DNA from: Saxidomus purpurata
Taxonomy: Eukaryota; Mollusca; Bivalvia; Venerida; Veneridae
DNA: 64,000 nt
Direction of reading: 5' to 3'
NCBI GenBank assembly: GCA_022818135.1
Contig: JAFMSR010000015.1
Location: forward strand, 24,132,627 to 24,196,626
The notes below the pieces were generated by a model. That model was not told where the DNA came from. It saw nothing but the letters and a program-made list of their open reading frames with translations, and ran no database searches. Each line of letters opens with the position of its first letter. Position 1 is the stretch's first letter. This document shows positions 45,949 through 57,500 of the stretch, piece after piece. A program made the position numbers and the translations under genes.

Positions 45949-48900
45949 CACTGTGGTGTAACCGAGACGGTTAACATTTTTTCGGAATTTCCAAGATGGC
46001 GGACGAGAGTGGATGTGAAAAGTAGGTGTCTTACTTTTTTCCTCGTAACTAGTTAAAAACGAATTTCAGAAATGAAATTCTTACACAGACCGATAGAAAA
46101 ATGATTTTGCCATTCTAGGCTTTATCCGTTTCATTAAACAGTGTCTACTTTTCTAAATATCGTTGATAAAAGTGAACCAAATGCCGGTGCTCCGAAACGA
46201 AGCGAGAGGTCATGTGTGTTTTTACTCGGCAAAAGTTCATTCTTTGATGGATAAGTCCACCAAAACCACTCCTTAGAAGATTCTGTTGTTATCTTAAAGA
46301 ACAAAATACTTTATGTTGATATATGTACAGGAAATGGACAAAAAAGCCACTTACACGAAATATGCTCTGTACGGTCCATATACATATGTTGAATCACACG
46401 TTTCTTTCCCTGTACGGTTCGTATATGCATAAAAACTGTACGGTGCGTAGCAAAATTTGAACAAAATTACTGTACGGTCCGTAGATGAAACCGTACTGAT
46501 GGGTTCTTGTAATATATAGTTTGAAGCTTACATGAACAAAAAGTGCTTACATGAGCGTATTGCGTAAGTTAATTCCGGAAATAATATCGGTAATGAAAAT
46601 GATCATAATAATTAATATTTTTCAGGGATCACTCTCTCGATACAGAGGAGCGAAGGCGTGGTAAACGGACAAGGAAGTCTGGAAAGGTATCTTAGAACTT
46701 TGAACCAGCCAGGAATCCATTTTCAGTGCGAGAAAACCACAAAGCATGTGAAACAAAAATATTGCCGCATGTCCGTCATGGACTTAAACTTGACAATGTA
46801 GAAAGTTGAATACACACATGCAGAATAATCATTGAACGAAAACAATTTACGTATGATACGTCGACTCTTCTACTTGTTTGAACAGACTTTTCACTGAGTA
46901 GTTCGTATACTAACAGCATTGTCAGTGTGGTGTATTGTCAGTGTGGTGTAAGAATATGAAGTTATCATCGACTGCAAAAAAAAACACCTGAAAATATGTG
47001 ATTGTGGGTACTATGCCATGAGACAAACACAATAATATAATACGTATTATTTTATTCAACTAGAATGCTTTTTGCATGCATCAGTTAAATGTATTTTTCC
47101 CCATTTCATATCCCGACTGGTTATTTTTAACTCAGAAATATGTCAGTAAGAAATTGGTACATGTTATGAAACTATATGATAATTATATGTTGCTGCTTAT
47201 GTACACATTGTAGAAAAATCCTTTTTATATGTTTGAACCTTTTCATCATTTTCTTTTATATATGAATAAAAAATCAAGCCCGTCTAGGTACATAAAATTA
47301 GAAAATAAAACAAAAAAGAAGGCATAAATATTATAAAAAGATAAAAATATGCCAATCTTTGGTTATTAATTACAACGTAAAATATTCAATCACTGAATAA
47401 TACATCTCCAATTCTGTAAATACCTTCATGTATAAAATAAACAAATCTAGAAAAGCAAACAGTATGTATAAAAGTGAACAATAATCACAAGGAAAGAGAA
47501 ATATGGCTATATGTATTAGTACATATTCATATTAGAATAGAATATTATAATATTCATAACAAAACAATAAGCAAATGAAAATAAATAATTTTAGAATAGA
47601 ACGATATTGTTTATTTATGAAATAACGTCCGTTCCTCCAGTGTTCATTGTTTAAAATTCCGGCATTCGTGGCTAATAACTGCGTATCAGTACTCCAAATC
47701 ATTGTTTATTAGACGATAACAACGCTGAAAGGGATGTTATTTCGGTTTTAACATGACCAGATATTACAAACTGTGAATAAATGCAAAGGGTTATTTTCTA
47801 TGCGAACGCTGTTATCGACGTTTCTAACGCAGTACCGATGTAAGGTGTTACACCGGTCATTTTTGTCCCATTTGATTCTATCGTAATAAGAGCACTTTTG
47901 CACATTTCCTCTGGCTTTCACAACAAAATTCAAGCAATCAGCTGTCCATATTTCTCATCTTCATCATTATCACAGTCAATCTACACCAGAAAAGTTACAT
48001 TGTCAACAATGAACTTTTTTGCTATCACTCAATATCTGGAGACACTGTACAAATTTCCAATACACAGCTGTCATGTATGCCGGCGCGTAGTAATATTTGA
48101 ACTCTTCCATCACAAAATGTATTCCTGAAGACAAACAAAACAACTGTTAGAGAACAACAATAAATACAACTTATACATTTCATCAAGCCATCCACAGACA
48201 GCTCTAAAATGGAGACTTCAAATCTCCAAAGAACTACTTTCTAAGGTACAACGACCCGGAAGTACTTGTTCACCGGTGTCACACAGTAACGTCGTTTCTG
48301 ATCGGTGACGTCGTTTAAATTTGCGACTATTAAATAACGTATATACAGTCGCAAGAATCCAACGACGTTTTAATTATCGCATTAAAACACATTCAATTTT
48401 TGCGTTAGAAAAGGGGCAACTATTTAGTGGTTTTTACATTTGCGACCGTAAATACGGTTTTAATTGTCGCAGTTTTAACAGCTCCGGCTAAGTACAACTG
48501 TATATATTTGTATAGATTAAATGATACTTCCGGGACATGCTTTTAAAATGAAGAAAACGAACATGAAGACAATATATAACGTTAATAAGAGATTTTGAAT
48601 GATATGAATACTGTCAGAAATAAACTAGCATTCAATGTTCTTCTACATTTTGATGTCATGACTTGACTTCTAATGATCATGAAAGTTCAATGTGAAACTA
48701 TATGTCAGTTTGTAGATATTGTATAAAAATTTTTTTAGCGTAAATATTACAAAATAAACAAATCTTCCAACTGATAAAGTAGCCTATGTGAATTAGATTT
48801 ATTTGCAATTATTTATCATTACAGTGCAATACGCTCATGTAAGCTCTTTATGTTTATGTTAGCTTCAAACTATATGTTACAAAAACTCATCGTACTGTTT

Positions 48901-49449
48901 CATCTAGGTTTCATCTACGGACCGTACAGTAATTTTGTTCAAATTTTGCTACGCACCGTACAGTTTTATGCATATACGAACCGTACAGTGAAAGAAACGT
49001 GTGATTCAACATATGTATATGGACCGTACAGAGCATATTTCGTGTAAGTGGCTTTTTTGTCCATTTCCTGTACATATATCAACATAAAGTATTTTGTTCT
49101 TTAAGATAACAACAGAATCTACTGAGGAGTGGTTTTGGTGGACTTATCCATCAAAGAATGAACTTTTGCCGAGTAAAAACACACATGACCTCTCGCTTCA
49201 TTTTGGAGCACCGGCATTTGGTTCACTTTTATCAACGCTATTTAAAAAAGTAGACACTGTTTAATGAAACGGATAAAGCCTAGAATGGCAAAATCATTTT
49301 TCTATCGGTCTGTGTAAGAATTTCATTTCTGAAATTCGTTTTTAACTAGTTACGAGGAAAAAAGTAAGACACCTACTTTTCACATCCACTCTCGTCCGCC
49401 ATCTTGGAAATTCCGAAAAAATGTTAACCGTCTCGGTTACACCACAGTG
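45949..49449. mobile_element. 3.5-kb element, 620-bp TIRs, CACTGTG ends, 5-bp TSD
   Basis: TIRs 45949-46567 and 48830-49449 begin with identical sequence for at least 85 bases from CACTGTGGTGTAACCGAGAC, then stay closely similar and include four CTGTACGG(T/A)CCGTA-like motifs. The target duplication TTTAT lies at 45944-45948 and 49450-49454, and bases outside CAC differ between the two sides, which fixes both ends. CAC-type ends with a 5-bp duplication are typical of Transib/RAG-like transposons (CACWATG or CACAGTG heptamers). EnSpm/CACTA also starts CACT(A/G) but makes 2-4-bp duplications. No transposase is visible in the 2.3-kb AT-rich interior, so the superfamily is inference. Confidence 0.85.
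45996..46695 (+). CDS. Possible two-exon small ORF starting inside the TIR
   Basis: ATG at 45996 in a strong context (CCAAGATGG) opens MADESGCEK. A donor AA|GTAGGT follows at 46021/46022. An acceptor TTTTTCAG at 46625 begins an exon that continues in the correct phase, reading DHSLDTEERRRGKRTRKSGK and stopping at TAG 46693-46695; the spliced product would be 31 residues with a basic, nuclear-signal-like tail. Because exon 1 lies in the TIR, the right TIR carries the same start on the minus strand (ATG at 49402). It may be the leader exon of a lost transposase gene or a captured host 5' end. No homology is claimed, and chance cannot be excluded. Confidence 0.25.
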
Positions 49450-50445
49450 TTTATGTGTATGTACTTTTCTTTGTGAATGAATTGTTTCTTGTATAACTGG
49501 TTTTCTATGTGTACTTATTGGCATGTATTTATATGTATGTACTTTTCTCTCTCTTTGATTGTAAAATTGCTCACCAATGTGGCGGAAATAAAATTCAAAC
49601 AAACAAAACCTATAAAATGAACTATGTATATTATACACTTATAGACTAATTTTGAGGAAGGTCCGAGCTAAATATTATTTTTAACAGGTCCGCAAAACTA
49701 TGTATTGACCGAAACATTAGTCTATAATCATTATATCGTATACCTCATAAAGAGTAGTGAAAATCATACGAAAATATAACAGAAATGACGTCTTAAAATC
49801 CGTGCAGGTCTACACATCATTTCCAGGTCTACACATACTTTTGCAGACCCGGCACGTGAGCGCTATCGGCCAGTCAGGATTAAGTATTTATGACAGGTAT
49901 ACGATATTAAATTATTTATACACTTGCAGCCAGTTCTAACCCGACACTTACATAACTCGGTATAACTGGATTATTTGTATGCGGATTTCGTTCAAGTTTA
50001 GAATGTGATTGATTCAACACATCATACATACTTCTGCGAAATTAAAATTCTAATTGGTTAAAGAATACATATAAATCTTAACAAATTGAAAACATCACTG
50101 TAAAATCCGATTTCACAAAATGACAAAAAGTTATTTTCACAACGGCACAGTTAACTATCATAGTATTCAAATGAATTTGCGTTCTTGACAGAGTCATTTT
50201 TAGCAATTTTCGTAACCTTTTATTATATTATATCTTATAATTTGTATAAAACAGTTGCACAAAGGGCACTGCATGGTAGCTGTGTATTATTTATAGATGT
50301 TGCCAAATTTTATTCATCGCCTTATAAGCTGATTACTAAATGAATTACCCATCGGAGTTTTAACTTATTATATTTTTTAAAAGTTATATGAAATGCTTAA
50401 ACACCATTAACATGTTTTCAAGTCGTTTACAACAGCTTCGAGTGT

Positions 50446-51091
50446 AATAATTATCAATCAATCAAGTTTATTAGCAATCAGCAATACATTTGCCTTTTGC
50501 CATTTACAAACATAAGAGAATAACTTATGGCAAAGTCATTACATACATGAAAGTGAACATATACACAAATAATAAAGAACATATCAGTACATACATATGC
50601 GATCAGAAGACAATGACATTTTCAAGAGTATTTTTGCGTAATTGTAAAGCGTCTTTAATAAATTTTGCAAGATTAAACATACATTTTTTACTTTTAGATG
50701 ACATGAGTGAGTTAAATTTTTGCAGACTAGGCCATGAACAATGACCTAAGTATTTCATTCTTATACACCTGTATAGTGGGCAACACAATATAAAATGATA
50801 TTCCGATTCTGTCACATTTTGATTACATAATTTACATAATCTATTTTCTCTAGCTACATTATTATATCTACCAAATTCTATCTCTAAACAATGTGAACTT
50901 AACCGTATACTAGTCAACTGTTTTCTAAGGGTTTCACTTGATACCTTATCTAAATATTTTTCAAAACAGAATTCGGTTTTATATTTACAATACCAATGTA
51001 ATTTGGGCATAACATTTATGCATGCACGCCATTCTTGAACAAATTGGTCCCTTATCCTTGCTTTTAACGAATTTAAATAATTTACTCTATA
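50446..51091 (-). pseudogene. Non-LTR retrotransposon, C-terminal ORF2 and 3' end
   Basis: The minus frame from about 51089 to 50603 reads VNYLNSLKARIRDQFVQEW, LRKQLTSIRLSSH, IEFGRYNNVARENRLC and the zinc finger CKLCNQNVTESEYHFILCCP (C-x2-C-x9-H-x4-C), the standard tail of several APE-type non-LTR families. It stops at 50603, and the 3' UTR ends in a short TTGA tandem (ATAAACTTGATTGATTGATAA) near 50446. The upstream part of the same copy is at 57501-57605, separated by the 6.4-kb TA element. A solo copy of the 3' end lies at 58775-58825. Confidence 0.82.
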
Positions 51092-52139
51092 GTCCAAGAG
51101 CCAAGTGCCATTTATTTACAATTCGCGCCCAAAAGCGAAAATAGTCCTAATTGAAAGCAAAATTTCTACTGATAACAAAAACCCATTTCTTACAAAAATT
51201 CTCTGTCACAAGGCTTGAAAATTCAAGATGGCCGACAAGATGGCCGCCGAAAATTTTAAACTTACACCCTTAAATAACAAAGCATATTCCGAGTTCCTTG
51301 TACAACCGGTTGAAACAAATTTTCAATGAACTGAACAGAAATATATAATTATTGACAAAAATAATAAATATCATGTGACTATAACCGCATTTTTGGAATT
51401 AGTGCAAAACAAATCCCCAAAAATGGTCTAAAAATCAGTGTTTTTTTAAACAGTTTACCTGTCAATTACCACAGACCTGAAGAAATCCACCAAATTGTGT
51501 CACAAACTTTCTAGGACAGCAAAACAATTATTAAACAAGAGAATGCTGCCTCAAAATAGTATCTTGCTTGGTGTTGTATACACAACATATCTGTAAAAGT
51601 GGGTTGGGTAAACTAACCCCTGAAAATGAATTATAAACAAAGGTCAATCTTTTATCAATTCTGAGCATTGTTAACTCTTTATTGCACGTTTTAGAAATGT
51701 ATTCATATAATTATGCACCATTTAAGGAAATACAGGTTACTTTTATTTATTGTTGATGTCCTTAAGTTAAATTGAGTTGTGTTTTCCAACCTTTTGAGTA
51801 AAAAAACCCAGATTCTTTCTCCTAACCAATGTTTGACATGGAAAGTCTAAACAAATGAGATTAAAATTTATTGAATCGACAAATGTTGTCTCTTCAATAA
51901 CAATTATGCATATGTTGTAGAATTCCATGTCTTTATTTAAAAGGATAATGCAGAAGTGGGTGGGGTAAACCAAGGCCTTAAAATATATGTGTTTATGAAA
52001 CGAATCAAATTCTAGGGCTGATATAATTTTAATATAAGATTTTGTGTTATATGTTTGCATAAAGTATGCCATCGATTAATAAAAGTGTAATTAGATGGCT
52101 GATTTTGGTATACAAGTATTTGATTGCATTTTAAACAAT

Positions 52140-53215
52140 ATATGAGTAACACGTCCTGGGTTTTTAGCAAAAGTAGTACGAAATGCCAATGTGAGCTTTC
52201 AGGATCGATGAATGTTCGGCGTTTGCTTCGAACAAGATCTCCTACTAAACCAATTTCAAAGAAGCTTTACATGGATGTTTCTTGCATAAAGCTCAAGCAA
52301 ACTTTTTCAAAACAAGTTATTTCTATTCCGATCTCTGTTTCATGCATAAAGCTCTACCAAACTTTTTAAACTATTTCATGTCTATGCTGAACTGATTGTT
52401 GTGGAAACAAAGAGGATACTATTTAGAAATCTTCTTTTCAAACACCGGAATGTCTGGAGCTGAAGCATTATCTAGTAGATCTCTATCATAATGGAATCAA
52501 TATTATAATTACGTCAAAATTAACCCTGCCAAGGGGTCATTTACTTTAACATAGGTTTCTGTATTAACAATTGAACACATCTTCTTCTCTGAAATCAAAG
52601 GGCATAGAGCTATGGAGATATTTAGCATGGAGATATTTAGCATGTAGCATTGCCTTGTTAACCACTACCAACATGGTTCAAATCATGACCCCAGGTCGAA
52701 ATTGACCCCGCCCAGATGGTTAGTTGATTTGCATAGACTTATGAACGGGAAACTTACAACAGTCTTATTCTCTGAAACCACAAGACTCAGAGCTAAGTCT
52801 TTTGAATGCAACACTGCTTTGTATGCCCCTATCAAGATCGTTCAAACAATGACCCCGGTTCAAAATTGACAGTCGCGTGATGGTCACTTGAATTTACATA
52901 CATTTCGATAAGAAAAATCTGCTTCTCTGAAACAACAAGGCCTTGGGGTTGGGTATTATGCATGTAGCATTAGTAGTAAACCTTTACCAAGAAAGTTCAA
53001 ATCATGACCCACGGTTCAAACTTGACCCCGTTCGGGGTTCACTTGATTGTAAGATATTTTAAAATCTTCTTGTCTCAGACCACTAGGCTCAGTCTCAGCT
53101 TAGATTTTTGGCTTGAAGGGTTTCCTAGTGGTGCTGTACAACGACTGTTTCAATCATTCTTCTTGGCACCGGGGTCACTTTACCTACTGATTTACTTTCT
53201 TGTTAGCTAAATTTG
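52140..53215 (+). mobile_element. Decayed Helitron-like tandem-repeat cassette
   Basis: Divergent units with 'cttcttctctgaaaccacaag'-like, 'agagctaagtctttt' and GACCCC...TTGACCCCG blocks, at a spacing of about 160 bp, recalling the cassette at 35777-37250. Hairpin ends are no longer clear. It interrupts the left arm of the 6.4-kb element; the right arm has nothing comparable. Confidence 0.6.
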
Positions 53216-53539
53216 GAGTTACATTTTGTATAGTGTACTGTACTTTTAGGTTTTTTTTCTACGACGCTGTTTTTGATATTGTAAAATAGCCAATGGAAGC
53301 CATGTGAGCAATGTTAATTACCATTACTGTCTTGTTCAGTGCAGTATTACATATGAAAAGTTTCACAATTGCATGCACAGGTTCTTGCAAATGTATCTGC
53401 TTTTTCTGATATGTAATGTACACGAAAATACAAAACCTCGGACATTAATGTTATGTTTATGGCTCTTTCACTTCACTAACGCAGTATTTGAAAAGAAGTT
53501 TAAGCAAAGAATACATTTTCTTCTCTAGGAACTATGTAT

Positions 53540-53870
53540 GTTATCTTCTTCTTGCTTATGCTCTTGAGTCACTACTCTTTAGTCCGTCGTTCGCTATAGA
53601 GTCATCATCAACAAAGTTGTCATTACATTCAGTGTGCATCACTTCCGCTTTCAGAAGGTCAACAAGGCATTACAGTATTTGGTCACCTTCGAGCCAAATT
53701 ACTTTGTGCAAGCCCTTATCTAGTGGCCAGCCTTGTTCTTCGGCTAACAGCTTTGTCATCTTCAAAATACTGTATAAAGTGTCAGTGTCACATTTGTTGA
53801 TACGATTTTTCAGTTGCTGATACTGAACAACATACCAAGAAGATGCTACACTCATCGTTAAAATTAACTG
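53540..53870 (-). pseudogene. Unrecognised coding-like block, left-arm copy
   Basis: Minus frame from about 53855 reads KLLAEEQGWPLDKGLHKVIW, then LEGDQIL, a TAA stop, and continues CLVDLLKAEVMHTECNDNF, VDDDSIAND to a stop near 53545. The same block occurs in the right arm at 55939-56265. Apart from the internal stop, the frame is preserved, which suggests past coding. I do not recognise the family. Confidence 0.5.
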
Positions 53871-54479
53871 CAGACTGTTGAAAGTTGTTCATTTTGTGTG
53901 TGACACGTAAATTACACCATCTTATACAAATAACAGAAATGGTACAGTCTTGAAGGCTGGTGACTGAAGTGCCTTTTCCCAGTTGTTTGGTGTCTTACCA
54001 TTACAAAGTATACCATATTGCTCCAATCCCGCCATAAGTGTTTAATACCTTTTATTGTGGATGTAATTTACGAGAATGTGTCACAAATAATGTGAACAAG
54101 CTTTGCCATTCTGGATGAGTCTAGAAACTTCACCAAAGGTAAAGGGTACAATGTTCAGTGTATGCAACAGACAAACAGCATCAACAAAGGTGACACTGAC
54201 ACTTCGTACAGTGTAAGGAGACAGTCTACAATACCACTGCCAACATGAGGAAGCTGACACCAGGCTACTGTACCTTCATGAAATGACTTTGAATGAAAAC
54301 AGCAACATAAAATGTACAATGGGAAGCAATGATACAGATATCTTGATATTGCTAATAATTCACGTATCAAATGTCTGGATCTATGATGGCCTTTGCACAC
54401 GTAATACAATGTGTTACATAAATACGAGAGGTGCCCAATTTATGTTTTAATAAAACAAATCAATAAAAAATAACACATT

Positions 54480-55340
54480 GTATACGTTTATTGTAGCAAT
54501 TGCTCTACATCTCATCCGTGACAATTGTATATCATTCTACAACGTTTTGGCCATGATTCGAGAGTCTTGTCTTCAATGCTATTTTAAGCTCCATCAACGA
54601 GTTTATCGTGCGCCTTTGCAGACGTCGCTTCACGATTCACCGCATGTACATGTACTATCGTCAACGGGACGGCATCAGGTGATTTAGGCATCCACTCTTC
54701 TGATGTAAAAAAGTTTATATTTCTATTTTTTAGTAATTTGTTAGTCTGTTTAAAGGTATCATATGGTGAGACGCACTGTTCTGATGTAACACCATATTTT
54801 TTACCGTTGCGGAAACAGTCTGGGCACATCTTTATTTAAAAACGGCTTAAGAACATGTAAATATAGAAGTCACAGCCGTGTTATCAATTATACGATTAAC
54901 AGTTTTGCTTCAGTATGATTCAACAGGCAATGTCATAAACTGCTGGCAAAAAAGTCATGCTTTGCAAATGCATTTTTCTCCATTTCTTACGTAACAAACC
55001 CATATTCTTCCAAAGCTGCCACCTGGATAAAACATTGCCTCATCAGAGGTCACAAAGTTTTTCCATCGTCCACCACGTAACTTCAGTTACAACCTTCAAG
55101 ATCTGGTACGTTTCTTTATAATCTGGACAACATTTACACTTTTCCGCAGCTTTTCTTACAAAATATTAGTAATAATTTGATGTACAGTTCCCTATTGGAC
55201 ACCAATCTTATGTGCCGTTTCTCTCTGATTCGCCGGGTTGACTTTCGAAATAATACGTACAATTTTTCGAACGACGTCAGAAGTGGCCACAGTTGAAAGG
55301 TTTTTTTCGGCGATTCTCCAGACGAAGTATTATTGCAATG
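54480..55340 (-). pseudogene. Decayed Tc1/mariner-superfamily transposase
   Basis: The minus strand, with frameshifts and stops, reads VVRKIVRIISKVNPANQRET and AHKIGVQ*GTVHQI, like an N-terminal helix-turn-helix region; then NFVTSDEAMFYPGGSFGRIW, with the first catalytic Asp in TSDEA; then TFKQTNKLLKNRNINFF, TSEEW and MPKSPDAVPLDD, where the last Asp corresponds to the third acidic residue (DDD-type); then NSLMELKIALKTRLSNHGQN. The order and motifs are those of IS630/Tc1/mariner transposases. The second catalytic Asp region is degraded (EQCVSPYDT). Not functional. It presumably mobilised the surrounding TA-flanked element or an ancestor. Confidence 0.72.
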
Positions 55341-55639
55341 TATTCCAACGTTATAAAGAATATTACGTATAGAGCCAAAACGAAACCGAATGTTCCATGA
55401 ATTTCAACACCTTTTTAACACTTCTGTAAGACTAAGTACATGTAGTCCTTATTTATAAGCCCGAGTACGAAACCCTAAACTTTATCGCATATTTTACGAC
55501 TTACCATCTTCACATAAGCTGACCAAGATACATGTACCGTGTACTATATCTTTTAACACAGGTTATACATTACGAAGGGATTCAAAATTCTCGTTCAGTT
55601 TTGGCATAGTTAACATTTCTACTGCGTTTAAAAATAAGA

Positions 55640-56265
55640 TGAGTATCTCTTGTATTGGTAGTATAAATGCAAAATTTGCGTCAAGTGTGGCAAACAGTTT
55701 TACCTGGTTTATATGCCCACAGTACGGCCTTTGCAAACAGCGTCAGTGAATTGGGTACCTCTCGTATTGGCAGTATAAATGTAAATATTGCGTTAGGTGT
55801 GACAAATAGCTCAAAAACAGCGTTCAGTGAATTAGATCATCTTAGAGATATTACAGCCTGTACCCCTCAAAGTATTGAGTTATTTGTGTGACGTTTGTGC
55901 AGAAAATCAGAACAGATTGGTGTGATTGAAATCCATTTGTGCATGTCTTAAGAAAATACGTAGTGAGGTTGTCTAGCAAAGCATCTTCACCACTTTGCGA
56001 CTTAAGTAGTTCGATGCCGCCATGTCATAAGGTTCTGGAAAACAAAGAGAGCGAACATTGTTATCCGTGTTTGGACGAGGGCAAAGTCCAGCTGTTATCC
56101 GAGGAATATGGTTGGTCACTAGATGCGGTGACGTACAAAGTAATTTGGTTAGAAGGTTACCAACTACCACATTCCGTTGTTGACCTTCTGATAACTGCAG
56201 CGATGTTCATTGAATGTATTGACAATTTTGTTGAAGATGACTCTATAGTGAACTGCATGTATTGA
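55640..56265 (+). pseudogene. Unrecognised coding-like block, right-arm copy
   Basis: 55939-56265 is open: KVQLLSEEYGWSLDAVTYKV, IWLEGYQLPHSVVDLL, ECIDNFVEDDSIVN. It parallels the minus-strand block at 53540-53870. Just upstream, 55645-55815 holds two diverged copies of a unit of about 105 bp translating to R/C-IGSIN(A/V)... and S-x-ELxx-type peptides. The preserved residues GWxLD, KVIWLEG and DNFV(D/E)DDSI are what both copies share. Family unknown; it may be part of the element's own gene or captured sequence. Confidence 0.5.
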
Positions 56266-57500
56266 CAAAGCAGTAGTTACTCAGAGTATAAACAGGAAGA
56301 AGAAGATGCGATAGGTAGTTGCTTAAGACAAAGCAGATAATCTTTAATAAGATAAGTGGTACAGACCAGCAAATGCATGTACATTTGCAAATACATGTAA
56401 GGTTGAATCTCTTTGTAACACTACATTTTAAAACAATATATTTTTTGCAGACTTTTTACACAAATGTTGTTTGAAAAAGTAAGCAAATTCTTGAATACTA
56501 AAATCACTTGCATAATGTATGCAAAAACATAACACAAAATCTGATAAAAACATTAAATCAGCTCTTGAATTTAACTCATTACATAAACACATCATATTTA
56601 AAGTCTTGGTCCGCCCCACCCATCTTAAAGGCATTACCTTTTTATATAAAGACAGGAAAGTCTATCACATTTATGCAGTTTTTGTTTCACAGACAACATG
56701 TGTCAATAAATCACTCGATTTAATAAATTTAAGTGGCAATTGTTAAGATGTTCCATGTCGGACAGAGATGAGGGGAAAGAAACTACTTTTTTACTCGTAA
56801 AGTTGAAAATACAGCTCGATTTTAACTTAAAATCATCAAAAATGAATAAAAGTAACCTATATTTTCTTAAAAAGTGCATGATAATATGAATACATTTCTA
56901 AATCGTGCATTAAAGAGTTAACAATGCTCAGAATGTAAAAATAGTGACCTGTGTTTATAATTCATTTTCAGGGGTTAATTTACCCAACCCACTTTTACAT
57001 AAATTTTGTGTCTACAGTACCAAGCAAGATACATTTTTGAGGCAGCATTGTCCTTTTTAATAATTGTTTTGCTGTCCTAAAATGTTTGTGACACAATTTG
57101 TGGATTTCTTGAAGTCTGTGACAATTGAAAGGTAAACTGTTAAAAAAAACACTGATTTTTAGACCATTTTTGGGGATTTGTTTTGCACTAACTCCAAAAT
57201 GGCGGTTATAGTCACATACTATTTATTATTTTTGTCAATTATTATATATTTTTGTTCAGTTCATTGAAAATTTGTTTCAACCGGCTGTACAGGGAACTCA
57301 GAATATACTTTGTTATTTAAGGGTGTAAATTTAAAATTTTCGGCGGCCATCTTGTCGGCCATCTTGAATTTTCAAGCCTTGTGACAGAGAATTTTTGTAA
57401 GAAATGGGTTTTTGTTATCAGTAGAAATTTTGCTTTCAATTAGGACTATTTTCGCTTTTGGGCGCGAATTGTAAATAAATGGCCCTTGGCTCTTGGACTA

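Larger units (their letters stand above)
45880..49545 (+). repeat. Flanking tandem repeat hosting the CACTGTG element
   Basis: The left flank (GAATTGTTTCGTGTATAACT ... GCATGTATTTAT, to 45948) recurs at 49475-49545 (GAATTGTTTCTTGTATAACT ... GCATGTATTTATATGTATG). The element sits at the unit boundary, and the second unit preserves the unoccupied sequence. 49546-50445 otherwise shows nothing recognised. Confidence 0.75.
51092..57498. mobile_element. 6.4-kb Tc1/mariner-type element with very long inverted arms
   Basis: Ends GTCCAAGAGCCAAG and CTTGGCTCTTGGAC, with TA on both sides (51090-51091 and 57499-57500). Arms 51092-52075 and 56510-57498 are inverted copies of roughly 1 kb, and the match resumes inward (53480-53870 against 55939-56330), so each arm approaches 1.5 kb. 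The left arm has been lengthened by a tandem-repeat cassette (52140-53215). Between the arms, on the minus strand, lies a decayed transposase (54480-55340) with Tc1/mariner motifs, matching the TA target. Such elements usually have TIRs of tens to a few hundred bases, so the arms are exceptional. Inserted in the non-LTR copy at 50446/57605. Confidence 0.8.

Noticed and set aside
45949..45990. Full RSS with nonamer next to CACTGTG
   Set aside because: No ACAAAAACC-like sequence at 12 or 23 bases from the heptamer.
46687..46800. Third exon reading CEKTTKHVKQKY after 46726
   Set aside because: It would require an intron of 40 bases, too short for a typical animal intron.
47748..48128. Small genes inside the CACTGTG element (minus 61 codons, plus 76 codons, and a minus frame starting MEEFKYYY)
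   Set aside because: Some stretches look coding, but no plausible splice arrangement joins them and no family is recognised.
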